A stretch of 64,000 bases of DNA from NCBI RefSeq assembly GCF_024297145.1, contig NZ_JANCTC010000007.1:124001-188000 (forward strand). The letters are read 5' to 3'. The position numbers were made by a program, and so were the translations under genes. Shown here piece by piece: positions 1 to 9,406 of this stretch. Positions within the stretch are counted from its first letter, which is position 1; each line of letters opens with the position of its first letter. The notes below the pieces were generated by a model that worked only from the letters and a program-made list of their open reading frames with translations, was not told the origin of the DNA and made no database searches. Source of the DNA: Mesorhizobium sp. LMG 17147 (GTDB lineage: Bacteria > Pseudomonadota > Alphaproteobacteria > Rhizobiales > Rhizobiaceae).

Positions 1-2837
1 GCCTGCGGCGCGCCGATGGCGCCTATCGCTGGTTTCGAAGCTCAGGACGACCTTTTCGCGATAGCCAGGGGCGCATCATTCAATGGTACGGCACGACAAT
101 AGACATTGAGGACCAGAAGCGGGCCGAGTCAGCATTGCGCGACCGGGAGCGGGAACTCTCGCAGCTCGTGGATATGGTCCCGAGTCACATCTGGCGGCTC
201 GATCCCGACGGCGAGCCGATCTTCTTCAATGGGCGCATGGTTGACTTTCTTGGCCTCGACGTAGCGGATCTGGACCGACCGGGCATGAGCCGGCTGGCGG
301 CGATGATACAGGCCGCCGTTCATCCGGACGACGCGGCAGCATTCGGCGATGCACTCCGCGGTTGCTTCGCTACCGGTGCGAGCTTCGCCATGCGCTATCG
401 CCTGCGCCGTGCCGATGGCGTCTATCGCTGGATGTCGAGCCGGGCGGAGCCGATGCGCGATGACGCCGGCCGCATCGTCCAGTGGTATGGCCTCTGTCAC
501 GATATAGACGATCAGATGCACGCCGAAGCGGCGTTGCGGCAGAGCGAGCAACAACTTCGGCACATGATCGACGCCGTGCCGGTCCGTATCTGGAGCGTGA
601 TGCCGACCGGCGGGCCGGTCTACTTCAACAAGCGATACCAGGACCATTTCCGCTCCGTTATCGCCAACTTTGACGCGCTCGGCGAGCCGGGAATCGAAAC
701 GTTGCTGTACGAGGTGATTCATCCCGAAGATGCTCCCGAGGTGCAGCGCACGTTGCTGAGTTGTTTCGAAACTGGCGGCGGCTCCGCGATGCGGTTTCGC
801 TGGCGCGAAAAAGACGGCACCTATCGCTGGGCTGAGTGCAGGGTCGAGCCGCGGCGCGATGACGACGGAACGGTTGTGCAGTGGTACGGGGTTTCTCTCG
901 ACATCGACGATGAGGTGCGTGCGCAGGCGGCGTTGCGCAAAAGTGAGCGGCGCCTTCAGCAGCTTATCGACACCGTGCCCGCTTTGATCTGGAGTACGAC
1001 ACCGGAAGGGACGCCATCCTACGTCAACAAGCGGTTCACCGATGTAACCGGGGCCACGCTCCATGACATCACGGCCCCGGACGGCTCGCCGTCGCTGAGC
1101 GTCATCCATCCAGACGATATCGACACCGCACGGCAGGCGATCCGCCATTCATTCGCAACGGGCGTGCCTTACGTTCAGAGATATCGCCAACGGCGGGCCG
1201 ACGGCGGCTATCGCTGGACCGAGACTCGCGCCGAGCCGCTGCGCGACGAAGATGGCAGCATTCTCCAATGGTACGGTGTGAGCGTCGACATCCATGACCT
1301 GGTGACCACGCAAGCGGCGTTGCACGACCGGGAACGAGAGCTCTCGCAACTCGTCAACATGGTTCCGAGCTACCTCTGGCGGCTGTCCCCCAACGGTGAG
1401 CCGACCTTCTTCAACAAGCGCCTGATAGATTTTCTCGGCCTGGACATAGCGGACGCGGAAAAGCCGGACACGAGCCTGCTGGCGGCCTTCATTGCCACCG
1501 TCGTCCATCCCGACGATGCAGCCAGCCTGAAGGAAGCACTCGACAGCTGCTTTGCCACCGGCGAGCGTTTCTTCATGAGGTATCGCCTGCGCCGCGCCGA
1601 TGGCGTTTATCGTTGGATGGAGGGCCGCGCGGAGCCGCTGCGGGATCACGGCGGGCGCATTGTCCAGTGGTACGGTCTTACGCACGACATCGACGATCAG
1701 CTGCGCGTCGAAGCGGCGCTGCGCGAGAGAGAACGCGCTCTCTGGCAGCTCGTTGAAACGCTGCCGGCAATGATCGATTGCGCCGCGCCGGATGGCGAAC
1801 CGATATATCGCAGCCAGCAGCTCCGCGAATTCCTCGGATACAATCTTGAGGAATTGGACGAAGCGGGAAAGTCGCGGCTGGCTGGCACACTCGACGCCGG
1901 TGTTCATCCCGACGACCTGACAGGTGTCAAAGAAAGATATGCCCATTGTCTGTCCACAGGCGAGCCGTATGCGCGACGGCACCGTCTGCGGCGCTTCGAT
2001 GGTGAATATCGCTGGGTCGAGACGCGTGCCGCGCCGATGCGCAATGCTGAAGGCGCCATAGTGCAATGGAACGTTATCTGCCTCGACATCGAAAATGAGG
2101 TGCGGACACAAGAGGAGCTTCGACTGGCACAAGAGAGACTTGCGCGTGCGAGTCAGGCGGCGAGCCTTGCCGAACTCTCCGCATCCATCGCTCATGAGGT
2201 GAACCAGCCGCTGGCCGCCATCGTCGCCAACTCGAACGCATGCCACCGTTGGCTGTCCGCCGAGCCCCCGAACGTCGAGCGCGCGAAGATCACTGCCGAG
2301 CGCATCATCCGCGACGCCAACTCGGCGGCGGATGTCGTCAGCCGCATCCGTGCCTTGTTCAGACCTTCGCTTGAAATGAGAACCAGTACGCCGATCCCCA
2401 GCGTCGTTGCGGAAGCCCGTGACCTTATGGCCGAGGAAGCCATGCGGCGTCGCGTTCGCATGGACATCGACGTCGAAAGCAACCTTCCGCTGGTTGCGTT
2501 CGATCGCGTCCAGATCCAGCAGGTCCTGGTCAACCTCATTCGCAACGGCATGGAGGCGATGGACACCACCGCGGGCGACAAGGTTCTTGGGATGCGCGTG
2601 CACCGGATAGAGGACACGATCCAGACCGAGGTCAGCGACCGAGGCCCGGGTATCGAACGTCCTAACAAGATATTCGAGCCGTTCTTTACAACGAAAGGGA
2701 ACGGGATGGGCATGGGGCTCGCGATCTCCCGTTCGATCATTGAGTCTCACGGCGGACGCCTTTGGGTGGAAAATAGCGTGCCGCGTGGGGCGACATTCAT
2801 CTTCACTCTCCCGGTTGAAGCGAAAGCTGCGCAATAA
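1..2837 (+). CDS. Multi-PAS sensor histidine kinase, 5' end outside window
   Basis: The reading frame is open from position 3, so the start lies left of the window; about 944 residues are visible. It carries at least six PAS/PAC units of about 130 residues, each ending in a motif like VQWYG followed by DIDDQ or a variant; the first unit is incomplete. The C-terminal kinase core has an H-box (ASIAHEVNQPLAAI), N-box (NLIRNGMEAMD), G1 (DRGPGIE), F-box (FEPFFTTK) and G2 (GMGMGL), so it should be catalytically competent. No membrane segment is visible in the part seen. It stops at TAA 2835-2837 and is followed by a close paralogue. The shared partner is probably one of the FixJ-like regulators at 5662-7368. 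The ligand sensed is unknown. Confidence 0.9.
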   Translation, partial: LRRADGAYRWFRSSGRPFRDSQGRIIQWYGTTIDIEDQKRAESALRDRERELSQLVDMVPSHIWRLDPDGEPIFFNGRMVDFLGLDVADLDRPGMSRLAAMIQAAVHPDDAAAFGDALRGCFATGASFAMRYRLRRADGVYRWMSSRAEPMRDDAGRIVQWYGLCHDIDDQMHAEAALRQSEQQLRHMIDAVPVRIWSVMPTGGPVYFNKRYQDHFRSVIANFDALGEPGIETLLYEVIHPEDAPEVQRTLLSCFETGGGSAMRFRWREKDGTYRWAECRVEPRRDDDGTVVQWYGVSLDIDDEVRAQAALRKSERRLQQLIDTVPALIWSTTPEGTPSYVNKRFTDVTGATLHDITAPDGSPSLSVIHPDDIDTARQAIRHSFATGVPYVQRYRQRRADGGYRWTETRAEPLRDEDGSILQWYGVSVDIHDLVTTQAALHDRERELSQLVNMVPSYLWRLSPNGEPTFFNKRLIDFLGLDIADAEKPDTSLLAAFIATVVHPDDAASLKEALDSCFATGERFFMRYRLRRADGVYRWMEGRAEPLRDHGGRIVQWYGLTHDIDDQLRVEAALRERERALWQLVETLPAMIDCAAPDGEPIYRSQQLREFLGYNLEELDEAGKSRLAGTLDAGVHPDDLTGVKERYAHCLSTGEPYARRHRLRRFDGEYRWVETRAAPMRNAEGAIVQWNVICLDIENEVRTQEELRLAQERLARASQAASLAELSASIAHEVNQPLAAIVANSNACHRWLSAEPPNVERAKITAERIIRDANSAADVVSRIRALFRPSLEMRTSTPIPSVVAEARDLMAEEAMRRRVRMDIDVESNLPLVAFDRVQIQQVLVNLIRNGMEAMDTTAGDKVLGMRVHRIEDTIQTEVSDRGPGIERPNKIFEPFFTTKGNGMGMGLAISRSIIESHGGRLWVENSVPRGATFIFTLPVEAKAAQ
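133..958 (+). repeat. PAS-pair block duplicated at 4149-4950
   Basis: Two consecutive PAS units of the first kinase recur in the second kinase with near-identical DNA and protein. For example, 133-185 and 4149-4201 differ at only a few bases, and both encode RDRERELSQLVDMVPSH. The second copy lacks one codon, KDGYRW instead of KDGTYRW near 4831. The kinase cores (about 2130-2834 and 4950-5660) are also closely similar. This indicates a gene duplication followed by divergence or domain exchange. Confidence 0.85.
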
Positions 2838-3067
2838 GTCGGGCGACACCTCGGCCACCGGCGGCGCTCAGTAAGCGCTTGGTTTTCGGCTCTCGGTGAA
2901 GGGGCGCCGCCGCCCCGTGCAATGCATGGATTTCCATGAGGTGCGGTTGGGGCGTGGCGGGATTAGGGTGGCGACGTGAGTCCGTCAGCCCAGTCCAGCT
3001 ATCAAGAACAAGTGCTACACGAAGCGCCGACAATCTCCAGATTTTGTTTGTCCGTCAGGGGCACCCG

Positions 3068-5665
3068 ATGACGATAGCGCCCAACTCACTTGGCGAGACC
3101 GATTCCAACGCAACGCTCGCGTTAACGCATGACTTGGACCGATCCGGACCAGGAAGTGGCCGACCTTTCGCGACGAATGAACCGGGCCTGATTCGCGGCA
3201 ACATGATCAGCGATCTTGAAAGAGGCAGGTTGTCGCGCGTCTGGTCGCACCGCCCTCAATTCTTGCATCTGGGGCTTTTTATTACGGCCTATGTCCTGGG
3301 CTGCGGCTTCGCCCAGTCGCTCGCAATTATACCTGGAACAGGGATTTCCATTTGGCCTCCGAGCGGGCTTTTCATCGCTACGCTTGTCTTCGCCTCCAGG
3401 TACAGCTGGCCGTGGTGGGTGTTGGGGGCCTGTGTGGCAGAACTGTTCAGCAACTTCTTGTGGTTCCACACTCCGCTGCCCGCGGCCTTCCTGATCTTTG
3501 CCGGCAATGCTCTTGAAGCGGTGACCGGGGCATGGCTTGTGAACCAGACCTGCAAGCGCCCAGTTCGGCTGGAAACGTTGCGGGACGTCCTCGCATTCGT
3601 CGTACTGGCCGCTGGAGTTGCGCCGGTTGCAAGCGCCACGGTCGGAAGTGCGGCGCTTGCGTGGTTTGGCATACAATCGCAAAGCTTTGCGACGGCTTGG
3701 CCGCTGTGGTGGATCGGAGACGCGACGGGAGTCCTGATCGTAGCGCCACTGGCGCTGGTCGTGTTCCAGAACTGGCGCGGCAAGGCGCAGCTCTCGGCAG
3801 CGCGGTGGATGGAAGCTTGCGTCCTAGGGCTGATCTTTCTTGGGATCGCCGCCCTTTCCTTGAGCGGCTATCTACCCTTCGCCTACATCATCATGCCGCC
3901 TCTTCTTTGGGCCGCGGTGCGCTTTGAGTTCCGAGGCGCCGCCGTAGCATTGACCGTTCTCGCTCTGATCACGGCGGTATTCACGATATCCGGCGCCAGC
4001 CAATTTGCCGGCGATCCCGAGTCCCAGAAGCACAACCAGATCATGCTGCAGCTTTTTCTGGGCATCTCTGCATTTTCGGCGCTCGTCGTGGCCGCCATTT
4101 CCAGGCAGCATCAGGCGGCGGTGCTCACTTTGCGCGAAAGCCTGGAGGCATTGCGCGACCGGGAGCGGGAGCTCTCGCAGCTTGTCGACATGGTTCCGAG
4201 CCACGTTTGGCGCCTGACGCCGGACGGCGAGCCGACCTTTTTCAACAAGCGAATGGTCGACTTTCTCGGCCTTGACGTAACGGATTTGGACAAACAGGGC
4301 ATCGGCCGGCTGGCGGCGATGATAGCGGCCACCGTCCATCCGGACGACGCAGCAGCATTCGGCGACACGCTCAGTCACTGCCTTGCTACCGGCGAGCGCT
4401 TCTCCATGAGGTATCGCCTGCGCCGCGCCGATGGCGTCTATCACTGGATGTCGAGCCGGGCAGAGCCGATGCGCGATCACGCCGGCCTGATCGTGCAGTG
4501 GTACGGCCTCTGTCACGACATAGACGATCAGATGCAAGCCGAAGAGGCGCTGCGGCGGAGCGAATTGCAGCTTCAGCAGATGATCGACGCTGTGCCGGTC
4601 CGCATTTGGAGCGCGGTGCCGACCGGCGGGCCGGTCTACTTCAACAAGCGATACCAAGACCATTTCCGCGCCGTCATCGCCAATGTCGAAAGACTCAGAG
4701 AGCCGCGCATCGAGGAATTGCTGCAAGAACTGGTTCATCCCGAAGATGCTCCCGAGGTGCTGCGCACGTTGCTGACCTGTTTCGAAACAGGCGGCGGTTC
4801 CGCGATGCGGTTTCGCTGGCGCGAAAAAGATGGTTATCGCTGGGCGGAGTGCAGGGTCGAGCCGCGGCGTGATGAAGACGGGGCGGTTGTGCAATGGTAC
4901 GGGGTTTCCCTCGACATCGACGAAGAGGTGCGCGCGCGGGAAGCGCTGCGACAAGCCTCCGACAAACTCGCGCAAGCCACTCAGGCTGCAAGTCTCGCCG
5001 AGCTTTCCGCTTCGATCGCGCACGAGGTGAATCAGCCGCTGGCCGCGATCGTCGCCAATTCCCATGCATGCCACCGTTGGCTGGGCGCCGTCCCGCCGAA
5101 CGTCGAACGCGCGAAGATTACGGCCGAGCGCATTATCCGGGACGCCAATTCGGCGGCGGACGTCGTCGGCCGCATCCGCGCGCTGTTCAAGCAATCCACC
5201 GAGACGAGGACCAATGGGGCGCTCAGCAGTGTCATCGCAGAGGCACGCGACCTCGTGACTGAGGAAGCGATGCGGCGGGGCGTTCGCATCAGCGTTGATG
5301 TCGAAAGCGACATTCCGCTAGTCGCGCTCGATCGCGTCCAGATCCAGCAGGTTCTGGTCAATCTCATTCGCAACGGCATGGAGGCGATGGACTCTGGTGC
5401 GGATGACGGAGTTATCAGCATCCGCGTGCGCCCTATCGGGGATGTTGTCCAGACCGAAGTCAGAGATCGCGGCCGGGGCGTCGAGTTTCCCGACCGGATA
5501 TTCGAACCGTTCTTTACCACGAAAGAGCAAGGGATGGGCATGGGACTGGCGATCTGCCGTTCGATCATCGAGTCCCACAGCGGGCGTCTATGGGTCGAGA
5601 AGAACGAACCACGTGGAGCGACGTTTATCTTCACGTTGCCGGTTGAAATGGAAGCGGCGTCATGA
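3068..5665 (+). CDS. MASE1-PAS-PAS sensor histidine kinase
   Basis: This 865-residue kinase has a hydrophobic N-terminal half (about residues 60-330) with eight or so membrane segments and the MASE1 signature (GTGISIWPPSGLFIA, WWIGDATGVLIVAPLAL). Two PAS units follow, then a HisKA H-box (SIAHEVNQPLAAIV), N-box (NLIRNGMEAMD), F-box (FEPFFTTK) and G2 (GMGMGLAICRS). I chose ATG 3068 because an AGGGG lies about six bases upstream; the frame is open back to 2936 and ATG 3204 is also possible. The stop overlaps the next start as ATGA, so kinase and regulator are translationally coupled. MASE1 is a membrane sensing domain of unknown ligand. Confidence 0.92.
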   Translation: MTIAPNSLGETDSNATLALTHDLDRSGPGSGRPFATNEPGLIRGNMISDLERGRLSRVWSHRPQFLHLGLFITAYVLGCGFAQSLAIIPGTGISIWPPSGLFIATLVFASRYSWPWWVLGACVAELFSNFLWFHTPLPAAFLIFAGNALEAVTGAWLVNQTCKRPVRLETLRDVLAFVVLAAGVAPVASATVGSAALAWFGIQSQSFATAWPLWWIGDATGVLIVAPLALVVFQNWRGKAQLSAARWMEACVLGLIFLGIAALSLSGYLPFAYIIMPPLLWAAVRFEFRGAAVALTVLALITAVFTISGASQFAGDPESQKHNQIMLQLFLGISAFSALVVAAISRQHQAAVLTLRESLEALRDRERELSQLVDMVPSHVWRLTPDGEPTFFNKRMVDFLGLDVTDLDKQGIGRLAAMIAATVHPDDAAAFGDTLSHCLATGERFSMRYRLRRADGVYHWMSSRAEPMRDHAGLIVQWYGLCHDIDDQMQAEEALRRSELQLQQMIDAVPVRIWSAVPTGGPVYFNKRYQDHFRAVIANVERLREPRIEELLQELVHPEDAPEVLRTLLTCFETGGGSAMRFRWREKDGYRWAECRVEPRRDEDGAVVQWYGVSLDIDEEVRAREALRQASDKLAQATQAASLAELSASIAHEVNQPLAAIVANSHACHRWLGAVPPNVERAKITAERIIRDANSAADVVGRIRALFKQSTETRTNGALSSVIAEARDLVTEEAMRRGVRISVDVESDIPLVALDRVQIQQVLVNLIRNGMEAMDSGADDGVISIRVRPIGDVVQTEVRDRGRGVEFPDRIFEPFFTTKEQGMGMGLAICRSIIESHSGRLWVEKNEPRGATFIFTLPVEMEAAS

Positions 5666-6303
5666 CGACGGACGGCCAAATTGTCTTCATCGTAGATGAC
5701 GATGAACGCATCCGGGAGGCGCTTAGTGAGCTGCTGGCCGCACATGGCCTGCGTGCCGCAGCGTTCGGATCGGCGGGCGATTATATCCGCGCTGACAAGC
5801 CGGACGTCCCTGCCTGCCTCATCCTCGATATCGAGTTGCCGGATATTAACGGCCTCGATCTCCAGCGGCAGATTGCCGAGGGCAATCATCCGCCGATCGT
5901 TTTCCTGACAGGACATGGCGATATCCCGTCCTCCGTGCGTGCGATCAAGCACGGTGCCGTGGATTTCCTGACCAAGCCCTTCAGCGATGCAGACCTCATG
6001 GCCGCAATCCATGCGGCGATTGCCCAGGATCGGGTACAGCGATCGGAGCGCGCCGAGCTGGGCGTGTTGAAGCAACGTTATCTCGAGCTGACGCCGCGCG
6101 AACGTGAGGTGCTGCCGCTGGTGGTCAGCGGCCTGCTCAATAAGCAGGCCGCCGCTGAACTAGGGATCAGCGAAGTTACGCTGGAAATTCATAGAAGGAA
6201 CGTCATGCAGAAGATGATCGCGGCGTCGCTCGCCGACCTAGTGCGCATCGCCGAGCGATTGGGAATACCGATCACGCACTCGCGCCGGGCAGGGGGGAGC
6301 TGA
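5662..6303 (+). CDS. FixJ/NodW-type response regulator (REC + LuxR HTH)
   Basis: 213 residues. The receiver domain has the acidic pocket (IVDDDERIREAL), phospho-acceptor Asp (LILDIELPDINGLD) and conserved Lys (DFLTKPFSD). The C-terminal LuxR-type HTH starts at LTPREREVLPLVVSGLLNKQ and ends in a DNA-recognition helix of the FixJ/NodW/StyR type. The start codon overlaps the stop of the MASE1 kinase (ATGA at 5662-5665), so that kinase is the likely phosphodonor. It would bind DNA and activate transcription; targets are not shown by the sequence. Confidence 0.93.
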   Translation: MTTDGQIVFIVDDDERIREALSELLAAHGLRAAAFGSAGDYIRADKPDVPACLILDIELPDINGLDLQRQIAEGNHPPIVFLTGHGDIPSSVRAIKHGAVDFLTKPFSDADLMAAIHAAIAQDRVQRSERAELGVLKQRYLELTPREREVLPLVVSGLLNKQAAAELGISEVTLEIHRRNVMQKMIAASLADLVRIAERLGIPITHSRRAGGS

Positions 6304-6305
6304 GG

Positions 6306-6695
6306 GTGAGCAAGCGGAGGCCTGTCGTTGCGATTGTCGACGATGACCCAAGACTGCTCGAGTCGCTGGAGGACCTCTTGGAGTCCGCCGGCTATGTGGC
6401 CCGCAGCTTCTCGTCGCCGGGGGCATTGCTGGTCAGCGGCCTGTCTGGATTGGACATGCTCATCACCGACATCGGGATGCCCGGCATGGACGGCTTTGAA
6501 CTTCGTGACCTGGTCAAGAAGGCGCGTCCGGACCTGCCTGTGTTCCTGATCACCGGTCGCCACGAGATAGTGGATCAGCACCGCGCCAAGGGCATTGGCG
6601 GGCTTTTCTGCAAGCCCTTCGATGGCCAGGCCCTGCTTGCGGCGATCGGCGATGCTTTACGCAACCCAAAAACGGAGCCTAAACATGACAGTTGA
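6306..6695 (+). CDS. Stand-alone receiver-domain protein
   Basis: 129 residues starting at GTG 6306, two bases after the previous stop. It is a single REC domain: acidic pair in AIVDDDPRLLESL, phospho-Asp in LITDIGMPGMDGFEL, Thr in FLITGRH and Lys in LFCKPFDG. There is no output domain, so it may act as a phosphate sink or protein-interaction switch within this phosphorelay, as known for CheY- or FixJ-associated single-domain receivers. The last 11 bases overlap the start of the next regulator gene, giving tight coupling. Confidence 0.88.
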   Translation: MSKRRPVVAIVDDDPRLLESLEDLLESAGYVARSFSSPGALLVSGLSGLDMLITDIGMPGMDGFELRDLVKKARPDLPVFLITGRHEIVDQHRAKGIGGLFCKPFDGQALLAAIGDALRNPKTEPKHDS

Positions 6696-7368
6696 CCAAT
6701 TGCCATTACGGAGATCGACGCCGTCATCACAGCAGCGGAGGGCTGAAGCCGAGCAGCCGCTGGTCATTATTGTTGATGATGATGCCTCTGTTCGGGAGGC
6801 GCTGTCGGAATTGATCCTGTCGGCGGGTTTCCTGCCGGTCAGCTTTACCTCGACCCGCGAATTGCTTGACGCCGATGTGTTGGAAAGTCCCGGCTGCTTG
6901 ATCCTCGACGTGCGCATGCCAGGGACGAGCGGTCTCGATCTGCAGCACCATCTTGCGAAAAACGGCAACCCCAAACCCATCATCTTCCTGACCGGGCATG
7001 GCGATATCCCGATGACTGTCCAAGCGATGAAGGCCGGCGCCGTGGACTTTCTCACCAAGCCGGTGCGGGATCAGACGCTGCTTGACGCCGTGATCACGGG
7101 CATTGCGGTGGACGCCAAGCGGCGGGCGGATGCGGTGATCGTCAAGCGCAACGTAGAGCGCGTCGAGACGCTGACGCCGCGCGAGCGCGAGGTTCTGCGA
7201 GAAGTGGCGCGCGGACGCCTCAACAAGCAGATCGCCTTCGACCTCGGCATCAGTGAAGTGACGGTCAAGCTTCACCGCGGCAATGTCATGCGCAAGATGG
7301 AGGCCGCTTCCATCGGTGAGCTGATCAGGACATGGGAAACGCTGCCCGCGCCGATGCGCCAGGCCTAG
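6685..7368 (+). CDS. FixJ-type response regulator (REC + LuxR HTH)
   Basis: 227 residues from ATG 6685, chosen because of the GGAG about ten bases upstream and the short overlap with the preceding gene; the frame is open further up but would overlap the receiver gene deeply. REC motifs: IIVDDDASVREAL, phospho-Asp in LILDVRMPGTSGLDL, Lys in DFLTKPVRD. The HTH begins LTPREREVLREVARGRLNKQ. It is paralogous to the regulator at 5662. It is the last gene of the apparent operon 1-7368, giving two kinases with two DNA-binding regulators and one lone receiver. Confidence 0.92.
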   Translation: MTVDQLPLRRSTPSSQQRRAEAEQPLVIIVDDDASVREALSELILSAGFLPVSFTSTRELLDADVLESPGCLILDVRMPGTSGLDLQHHLAKNGNPKPIIFLTGHGDIPMTVQAMKAGAVDFLTKPVRDQTLLDAVITGIAVDAKRRADAVIVKRNVERVETLTPREREVLREVARGRLNKQIAFDLGISEVTVKLHRGNVMRKMEAASIGELIRTWETLPAPMRQA

Positions 7369-7928
7369 AATTTGGCACAAGCCGATCCACGCCCCATCCA
7401 ATAGGATCGCCCGGCGCGCCCGGCTGCTTCAGGCTGCGGGAAATTGCTTCCTCTGCGCGCCCAGGCCTTCCTGCTGTCGGTACGCTCGTGCTGGTGCGGG
7501 TGATCCTGATGTACATCGGTAGTCCTGTTGGGTGTTTCGCGGCAAGGCCCGCGCCAACATCGGTTACCATTGAGCGGCGCTCCTTGGCGGCCCAGCCTGA
7601 CCGACAAACTCGCAACATTCCATGCAACAACAACTGAGGCCGGCCATGCCGCGTCGGTCCCCGCGCCGCTACCCAAGCCTAAATTGACGTGTGTCTATAA
7701 GAGCTTGCCTTGGCCCGCCCCTATCCTCGGCGTGCCTGCCCTGCACCTTGGCATCGTATGACAGATGCTTCGGTAGAATAGGTTCGCGGCCCGGATCGGT
7801 GCATCCTGTTCCTCGCAAGCCATCACGACCGTCGCGTTTCTACCGCTCCTCGCTCGCTCCTCCCCGAACGCGACCGCATAGGCCGACTCGACGGTCGTGA
7901 TGGTGAGCAGGATGTTCAAAGCACATGG
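7369..7928. other. Intergenic region, no supported gene
   Basis: About 560 bp between the regulator operon and a hydrolase gene. Short open frames on both strands show no family motifs, no good ribosome-binding site and no coherent protein character. The only structure seen is the conserved block at 7739-7784. Confidence 0.6.
7739..7784 (+). promoter_or_regulatory. 46-bp block shared with 10507-10552
   Basis: 40 of 46 positions match the block at 10507-10552. The left 16 bases (CCCTGCACCTTGGCAT), the central GTATGACAGA and the right AATAGGTT are identical, while the 13 bases between are variable. It lies 145 bp upstream of the hydrolase start at 7929. Conserved flanks with a variable spacer suggest a promoter or regulator-binding site rather than coding sequence. 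The cognate factor is not evident. Confidence 0.55.
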
Positions 7929-8918
7929 ATGGACATGATGAACAAAGACGGACTTTTCTCCGTCGGCGGATCTCGCCGCGATGTCTTGCTGGCAGGCCTG
8001 ATCTCTGCGGTAGCCGCCGGACTGCCCCGCGCTGCTTCGGCAACGAGCCGAAAACAAAAGCTTTCCTCTTCCCCCTCCATCAAAGGAACCAAGACGATGA
8101 GCACCATCACGACCAAGGACGGCACCGAAATCTACTACAAGGATTGGGGCAAGGGTCCTGTCGTCACATTTTCGCACGGCTGGCCGCTGAATTCCGACGC
8201 CTGGGACGGCCAGATGCTCTTTCTTGCCCATAACGGCTTTCGCGTCGTTGCGCATGACCGGCGCGGCCACGGCCGATCGAGCCAGGCGACGTCCGGCAAC
8301 GACATGAACGGCTATGCGGACGATCTTGCAGCCGTGATCGAGGCGCTGGATCTCCGGGACGCCACGCTGGTCGGCCATTCCACCGGAGGAGGCGAGGTTG
8401 CTCGCTATATCGGACGGCACGGGACGAAGCGGGTGGCCAAGGCTGTTCTTATCGCCGCTGTTCCGCCGATCATGGTGAAGACGCCGGCCAATCCGGAAGG
8501 CCTGCCGATCGAGGTATTCGACGGCATAAGGGCTGGCCTCGTCAAGGATCGTTCGCAGTACTACCGGGACCTCGCGCCGTTGTTTTATGGCGCGAACAGG
8601 CCGGGCGCCAAGGTTTCCCAGGGGACTCTGGATCAGTTCTGGCTCTGGAGCATGCAGGCGGGTCTCGTCAACGCGTACGAAAGCGTCAAGGCGTTCTCCG
8701 AGACCGATTTTACCGAGGACCTCAAGAAGTTCGACGTACCAACCCTGGTCCTGCACGGCGACGACGACCAGATCGTCCCCGTCAAGGACTCGGCAGTCAA
8801 GTCGGCCCGATTGATCAAAGGCGCAAAGGATATCTATTACCCCGGCGCGCCCCACGGGATCACGGCCACACACCAGGATCAGGTCAATGCTGACCTGCTC
8901 GCCTTCATCAAAGGATAG
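7929..8918 (+). CDS. Alpha/beta hydrolase, chloroperoxidase-like, Tat-type leader
   Basis: 329 residues from ATG 7929. The N-terminus has a twin-arginine stretch ([14 protein letters not shown]) then a hydrophobic run ending in AASA, so it may be exported folded. The mature part is an alpha/beta hydrolase of the non-haem chloroperoxidase/esterase type: oxyanion HGWPLNS, nucleophile elbow GHSTGGG, acid in HGDDDQIVP and catalytic His in APHGITATH. An internal ATG at 8097 (MSTITTKDG) has a good AAAGGA upstream and matches where cytoplasmic relatives usually begin, so two forms are possible. It is preceded by the shared 46-bp block. Confidence 0.85.
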   Translation: MDMMNKDGLFSVGGSRRDVLLAGLISAVAAGLPRAASATSRKQKLSSSPSIKGTKTMSTITTKDGTEIYYKDWGKGPVVTFSHGWPLNSDAWDGQMLFLAHNGFRVVAHDRRGHGRSSQATSGNDMNGYADDLAAVIEALDLRDATLVGHSTGGGEVARYIGRHGTKRVAKAVLIAAVPPIMVKTPANPEGLPIEVFDGIRAGLVKDRSQYYRDLAPLFYGANRPGAKVSQGTLDQFWLWSMQAGLVNAYESVKAFSETDFTEDLKKFDVPTLVLHGDDDQIVPVKDSAVKSARLIKGAKDIYYPGAPHGITATHQDQVNADLLAFIKG

Positions 8919-9406
8919 TACGCCCTCAGACACGACCGCATGTTGTCCGCACTTCCTTGGAGCCGCCGATGACCACCTTTGGCAATATTTCGCGCGCCCT
9001 GAACAGCATTTCAGGTGGCGCGCGAGGTCAAACCTTGTGCGCTCGCATAGCCGAGCGGTGGCCTGAATGCCGGTTCTGTCGACTCATGTCCCGGATTGTG
9101 GAACCGAACCACTGCGCAATCGAGTTGGAGCGCTGGCAAAGGCGGCAAACATATGCTGCGACAGGGCTGCCATTCGGGCGACTGCGCCTGTGCAGCGCGG
9201 AGGCGATCGCCGGGGTCGCCGCCGCGCCTTGAAGGCCAAAGCGCTCTCGAGGACGTCAAACTGGCTAATCGCCAGGAGTTTATCAATCGGTAGCCTTTTG
9301 CGATTGTCGCTCATTTTGGCGGTCTCAATTCGGCGTGAAATTTTCTTGGCCAGCAGTTGCGACGATCGCAGCAGCACCGGCACAATTTTTCGAAGGCAGG
9401 AACGAC
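8919..9406. other. Intergenic region, no supported gene
   Basis: 488 bp between the hydrolase and an SDR gene. A 91-codon frame at 8957-9232 has a possible ribosome-binding site but shows no recognisable domain, so I do not call it. No repeat or clear hairpin was seen. Confidence 0.5.

Noticed and set aside
1149-2858. Long reverse-strand open frame opposite the first kinase
   Set aside because: It is antisense to a strong PAS/kinase gene and is open only because of high GC codon bias; no domain is recognisable.
8957-9232. 91-codon ORF after the hydrolase, with GGAG upstream of ATG 8969
   Set aside because: No recognisable motif, unusual composition, and not clearly better than competing frames in the same stretch.
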